Assembly: GCA_963787645.1 (NCBI GenBank)
Contig: CAWBDS010000001.1
Span: forward strand, 78,194 to 142,193
Reading direction: 5' to 3'
Length of the DNA stretch: 64,000 bases
From: Palsa-504 sp963787645
Lineage (GTDB): Bacteria; Actinomycetota; Actinomycetes; Streptosporangiales; Streptosporangiaceae
The first letter of the stretch is position 1; every line of letters starts with the position of its first letter. A program made the translations under genes and the position numbers. Positions 61,369 through 64,000 of the stretch are shown here, piece by piece. The notes below the pieces were generated by a model that saw only the letters and a list, made by a program, of their open reading frames with translations, was not told the DNA's origin and searched no databases.

Positions 61369-63488
61369 CCGCGCTCCAGCGAGCCGAGCTGCTCAGATCC
61401 CCCCCATCCCGGTCATTCACCTGGGCACGAATCGCTGCCCTGCTGGTGACCATCGTCCTGTTGACCGGACTTACCTACCTGGGAGTCTCGTCCAGCCCGG
61501 AAACGGTCTCGGTCTCGCAGGGGGCGCACGCCGGCCAGCTGACCATGCACCCGTGCACCTATCCCACCGAGAACGGCGCCTACCGCGCCGACTGCGGAAC
61601 GCTCGTCGTGCCCGAGAACCGGGCAGACCCCCGGTCGCGCCTGATCGCGCTGCCGGTGATCCGGATCCTGGCTCGCTCATCCCACCCGCTGGCGCCAGTC
61701 TTCCGGCTCAACGGCGGCCCGGGCGTGACCAACATGACGTTCCCCCAGGCGAGCCGCCTGGCCGCCCAGCACGATGTCGTCATGGTCGGCTACCGCGGCG
61801 TCGACGGCTCTTCGGTGCTGAACTGTCCCGAGGTGACGGCGGCGCTGAATAGCTCCGCCGACTTCCTCGGCAAAGCGTCGCTGAGCGCGTACTCCCAGGC
61901 CTTCGCCTCGTGCGGACAGCGGCTTGAGCGATCCGGCGTAGACCTCGCCGGCTACACGCTGGCGGAGCAGGCCGACGACATCGAGGCCGCTCGCGTCGCG
62001 CTCGGCTACCAGCGCATCGACCTGGTCAGCGAGAGCGCCGGGACCCGTCTCGCGATGATCTACCAGTGGCGGTACCCGGACAGTGTCGACCGCTCGGCGA
62101 TGATCGGGGTCAACCCGCCCGGGAACTTCCTCTACAGCGGTACCGAGACCGATCAGGGGATCGAGCTTTACTCGGCGCTGTGCGCGCAGGATCCTGCCTG
62201 CCGGGCCCGCACCGCCAACCTCGCCGCCAGCATGCAGCACACGGCGGCGCACATGCCGAGCCGGTGGTACTTCCTGCCGATCAAGCCGGGCAACGTGCTG
62301 GTCGGGACGCTCCTCGGGCTCCCCGACGAGACCTCGGGAGGCGGTGGCGTACTGGCCGGGCCGAACACCCTCGACTCGTGGATCTCCGCCGCGCATGGTG
62401 ACCCGAGCGGCTTTTGGCTGCTATCGGAGATGGCCGGGCTCATCCTCCCCACGTCGTTCGTCTGGGGCGAGTTTGCCAGCATCGGGCTGGCCGACGCGCA
62501 GCCCGCCGCGCGCTATTTCAGCTCCGGCGCGGACCGGGGCTCGATCATCGGCAATCCCTTCACGCAGTTCTTGTGGGGGGCAGGAGGCCTCGCCGACTGG
62601 CCGGCCAACCCGGGTGAGAACCAGTACACCAGCGTGCAGAACTCGAACGTTCCGACGCTGCTCATCGGCGGGACGCTCGACTTCCAAACGCCGGCCCAGA
62701 ACGCCACGAAGGAGCTGCTGCCGCACCTTTCCATCGGGCATCAGGTCATCCTGTCCGGGCTCGGGCACGCGGAAGACTTCTGGTCCTACGAGCCGAGCGC
62801 CAGCACGCAGCTGCTGACCACGTTCTACGCCACCGGCCGGGTCGACACGTCCCGCTACACCCCGAACAAGGTCAGCTTCACCACATCGTCCAGGCAGACA
62901 GCGGTGGCCAAGGACATCCTTGGGACAGTGATCGTCGTCGTCGTCCTGGCTGGCCTGTCGCTGCTCTGGATAGCGCGCCGGGTACGCAAGCACGGTTCCG
63001 CCGGGCGCAAGACCAGCGTCCTGGCCCGCACCATCGTCCCGGTCGTGCTCGGGCTCGGCGGCTTCTTCGGAGCAACCCTAGTCGTCATGACGCTGTGGCC
63101 CGCGCTGTCCCTGGCCAGTGAACTGCTCAGGATTCTCGCCCCCAGCGGGCTGATCGCGCTGGGCCTCTACCTGGCCTGGACTCACCGCGACTGGGACCGT
63201 GCCACCAAGTCACTCGGGCTCCTGGCCGCAACCGCCGGCGCCGTGCTCGGAGGGTGGCTCGGGTTCACCGCGGCATCCGGGCTGTTCGCGCTCGTCACCA
63301 CCACGATCGGAGCTGCCGCAGCAGGCAACCTCGCCCTGATCGCCGTTAGCCTCTTCCGCGAACGGTCCGCGCGCGGCCATGGCAACGACCCCGCCGCAAC
63401 CTACCCCGTAGCGCCCGCTCCGGGCAGCCTCGCAGCTCACGCGGCGCACCATGGCGACGCCCACCACGGCTCCGCAGAAGGCCCGTGA
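61365..63488 (+). CDS. Membrane-anchored alpha/beta hydrolase with C-terminal membrane domain
   Basis: The 707-residue protein has an N-terminal helix (IAALLVTIVLLTGLTYLGV), an extracytoplasmic alpha/beta hydrolase of the prolyl-aminopeptidase/TAP-like group (RLNGGPGVTN oxyanion region, SESAGT with Ser about 224, GGTLDFQTPA Asp, GLGHAEDFW His), and then four to five helices (ILGTVIVVVVLAGLSLLWIA onward) and a His-rich tail (AAHHGDAHHG). Its ATG overlaps the stop of the ATPase relic. It likely cleaves peptides or esters outside the cell. Confidence 0.75.
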   Translation: MTALQRAELLRSPPSRSFTWARIAALLVTIVLLTGLTYLGVSSSPETVSVSQGAHAGQLTMHPCTYPTENGAYRADCGTLVVPENRADPRSRLIALPVIRILARSSHPLAPVFRLNGGPGVTNMTFPQASRLAAQHDVVMVGYRGVDGSSVLNCPEVTAALNSSADFLGKASLSAYSQAFASCGQRLERSGVDLAGYTLAEQADDIEAARVALGYQRIDLVSESAGTRLAMIYQWRYPDSVDRSAMIGVNPPGNFLYSGTETDQGIELYSALCAQDPACRARTANLAASMQHTAAHMPSRWYFLPIKPGNVLVGTLLGLPDETSGGGGVLAGPNTLDSWISAAHGDPSGFWLLSEMAGLILPTSFVWGEFASIGLADAQPAARYFSSGADRGSIIGNPFTQFLWGAGGLADWPANPGENQYTSVQNSNVPTLLIGGTLDFQTPAQNATKELLPHLSIGHQVILSGLGHAEDFWSYEPSASTQLLTTFYATGRVDTSRYTPNKVSFTTSSRQTAVAKDILGTVIVVVVLAGLSLLWIARRVRKHGSAGRKTSVLARTIVPVVLGLGGFFGATLVVMTLWPALSLASELLRILAPSGLIALGLYLAWTHRDWDRATKSLGLLAATAGAVLGGWLGFTAASGLFALVTTTIGAAAAGNLALIAVSLFRERSARGHGNDPAATYPVAPAPGSLAAHAAHHGDAHHGSAEGP

Positions 63489-63571
63489 CGCTGACCGTCA
63501 TGATCCTCAGGGCCGGGCTGCGACTACCAGGCCACCGGGATCGTCCTGACGGCCCGCGAAGGCCTTAAGCA

Positions 63572-63601
63572 GACCCCGGCCCCTTGCCAGAGGCCGGGGT
63601 C
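63572..63601 (+). terminator. GC-rich hairpin after the hydrolase gene
   Basis: GACCCCGGCC (63572-63581) and GGCCGGGGTC (63592-63601) form a perfect 10-base stem with a 10-base loop, 84 bases after the stop. No T run follows. Confidence 0.6.
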
Positions 63602-63755
63602 AGCCTCCTGTCTGACCGGCCCGGCTGCGCGTGCCCCGGCGCTGGACCGGTGGCTGTTCCCAGCCCGCTGCCGCGCGCCAGTCCCGTGGGCACGTCACGC
63701 CGGCCTGCGCGGGCCGGGTGTTCAAGGCCAGGGTCGCCCAGATCGGCACCATCGC

Positions 63756-64000
63756 TCAGGCTGACTGGAGGCAGTACCTGAGGTAGACAGCACCGCTGGC
63801 GAACCGCTGCGTATCAGTAGCTCCAGATCTGAGCGGATGCCGTCGGGAAGCGCTCGCTTGCCACCTGCGACGACAACAGGGACCAGGAATAGCCGCACCT
63901 CGTCGGCCAGCTCGCCCGGCAACTGGCCGACCCCAGCCGGCCGACGCTCGGACCATCGGCCAGCTCGGCCGGTACAAGGGCCTGGATGCACGATCCCTGG
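63756..64000 (-). pseudogene. RibD C-terminal/dihydrofolate reductase-like protein, 3' part, frameshifted
   Basis: The minus strand reads GELADEVRLFLVPVVVAGGK and RALPDGIRSDLELL, the end of the RibD_C/DHFR-like fold, then after a slip near 63815 DTQRFASGAVYLRYCLQSA and stop. The start of the gene is beyond the window. The enzyme type (flavin- or pterin-linked reductase) is known for the family; no specific substrate is evident. Confidence 0.55.

Overview
The window is high-GC DNA of an actinomycete. The core genes on the right side (galU, a gephyrin-like glp/moeA, moaC, mogA, a RimJ-type acetyltransferase and a SepX/GlpR-like membrane protein) lie in an order typical of Actinomycetota. GTG and TTG starts, ArsR-ArsC fusions, DUF3040, DUF1707 and GAF-ANTAR proteins agree with this. 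A Streptosporangiales-like organism is plausible, but the genus cannot be fixed from the sequence alone.

Positions 1-4220 hold an arsenic resistance island: the end of an ArsN1-like acetyltransferase, an ArsR-ArsC fusion, a MIP channel, a CoA-disulfide-reductase-like flavoprotein, a second ArsR and the C-As lyase ArsI. Positions 4372-9480 hold a DUF1326/DUF2182 pair, a copper-storage-type four-helix protein broken by a frameshift, a broken 3-hydroxyisobutyrate-dehydrogenase-like gene and an IS110 remnant.

Positions 9616-41636 form a stress and redox region. It contains a PPC protein, DUF1707, MarR, two STAS proteins, three DUF3040-type proteins, a GAF-ANTAR protein, hemerythrins, an acetate transporter, an MFS carrier, a TPP enzyme, D- and L-lactate dehydrogenase-type enzymes, an SPW protein and a TDT carrier. 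About thirteen copies of one palindrome, ATCGT-N3-ACGAT, lie in front of many of these genes. This looks like one clustered regulon, and the MarR gene in the region is the leading candidate regulator. It is the most interesting undescribed system in the window. Nested mobile elements sit inside the region at 17420-25426: an IS3 element hit by a tandem pair of IS4-family elements and by a Tn554-like tyrosine-recombinase transposon.

Positions 41702-45615 carry an SDR, an SRPBCC protein and a decayed XRE-ImmA/PIN gene pair. A tRNA-Arg(CCU) at 46070 marks the passage into intact core genes: MBL hydrolase, mtnP, FmdB zinc ribbon, 5-formyl-THF cyclo-ligase, galU-glp-moaC-mogA-rimJ-sepX, a P450 and tRNA-Ala(CGC). 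The last part (55.6-64 kb) has a cupin, an IS66 remnant, a NarL-type two-component system whose response regulator is duplicated about 1.8 kb downstream, remnants of an ABC exporter, a large membrane-bound alpha/beta hydrolase and a partial RibD/DHFR-like gene.

Many accessory genes carry single-base frameshifts, whereas none were seen in the core block 46.4-55.3 kb. This favours real decay over uniform sequencing error, but reads would have to confirm it.
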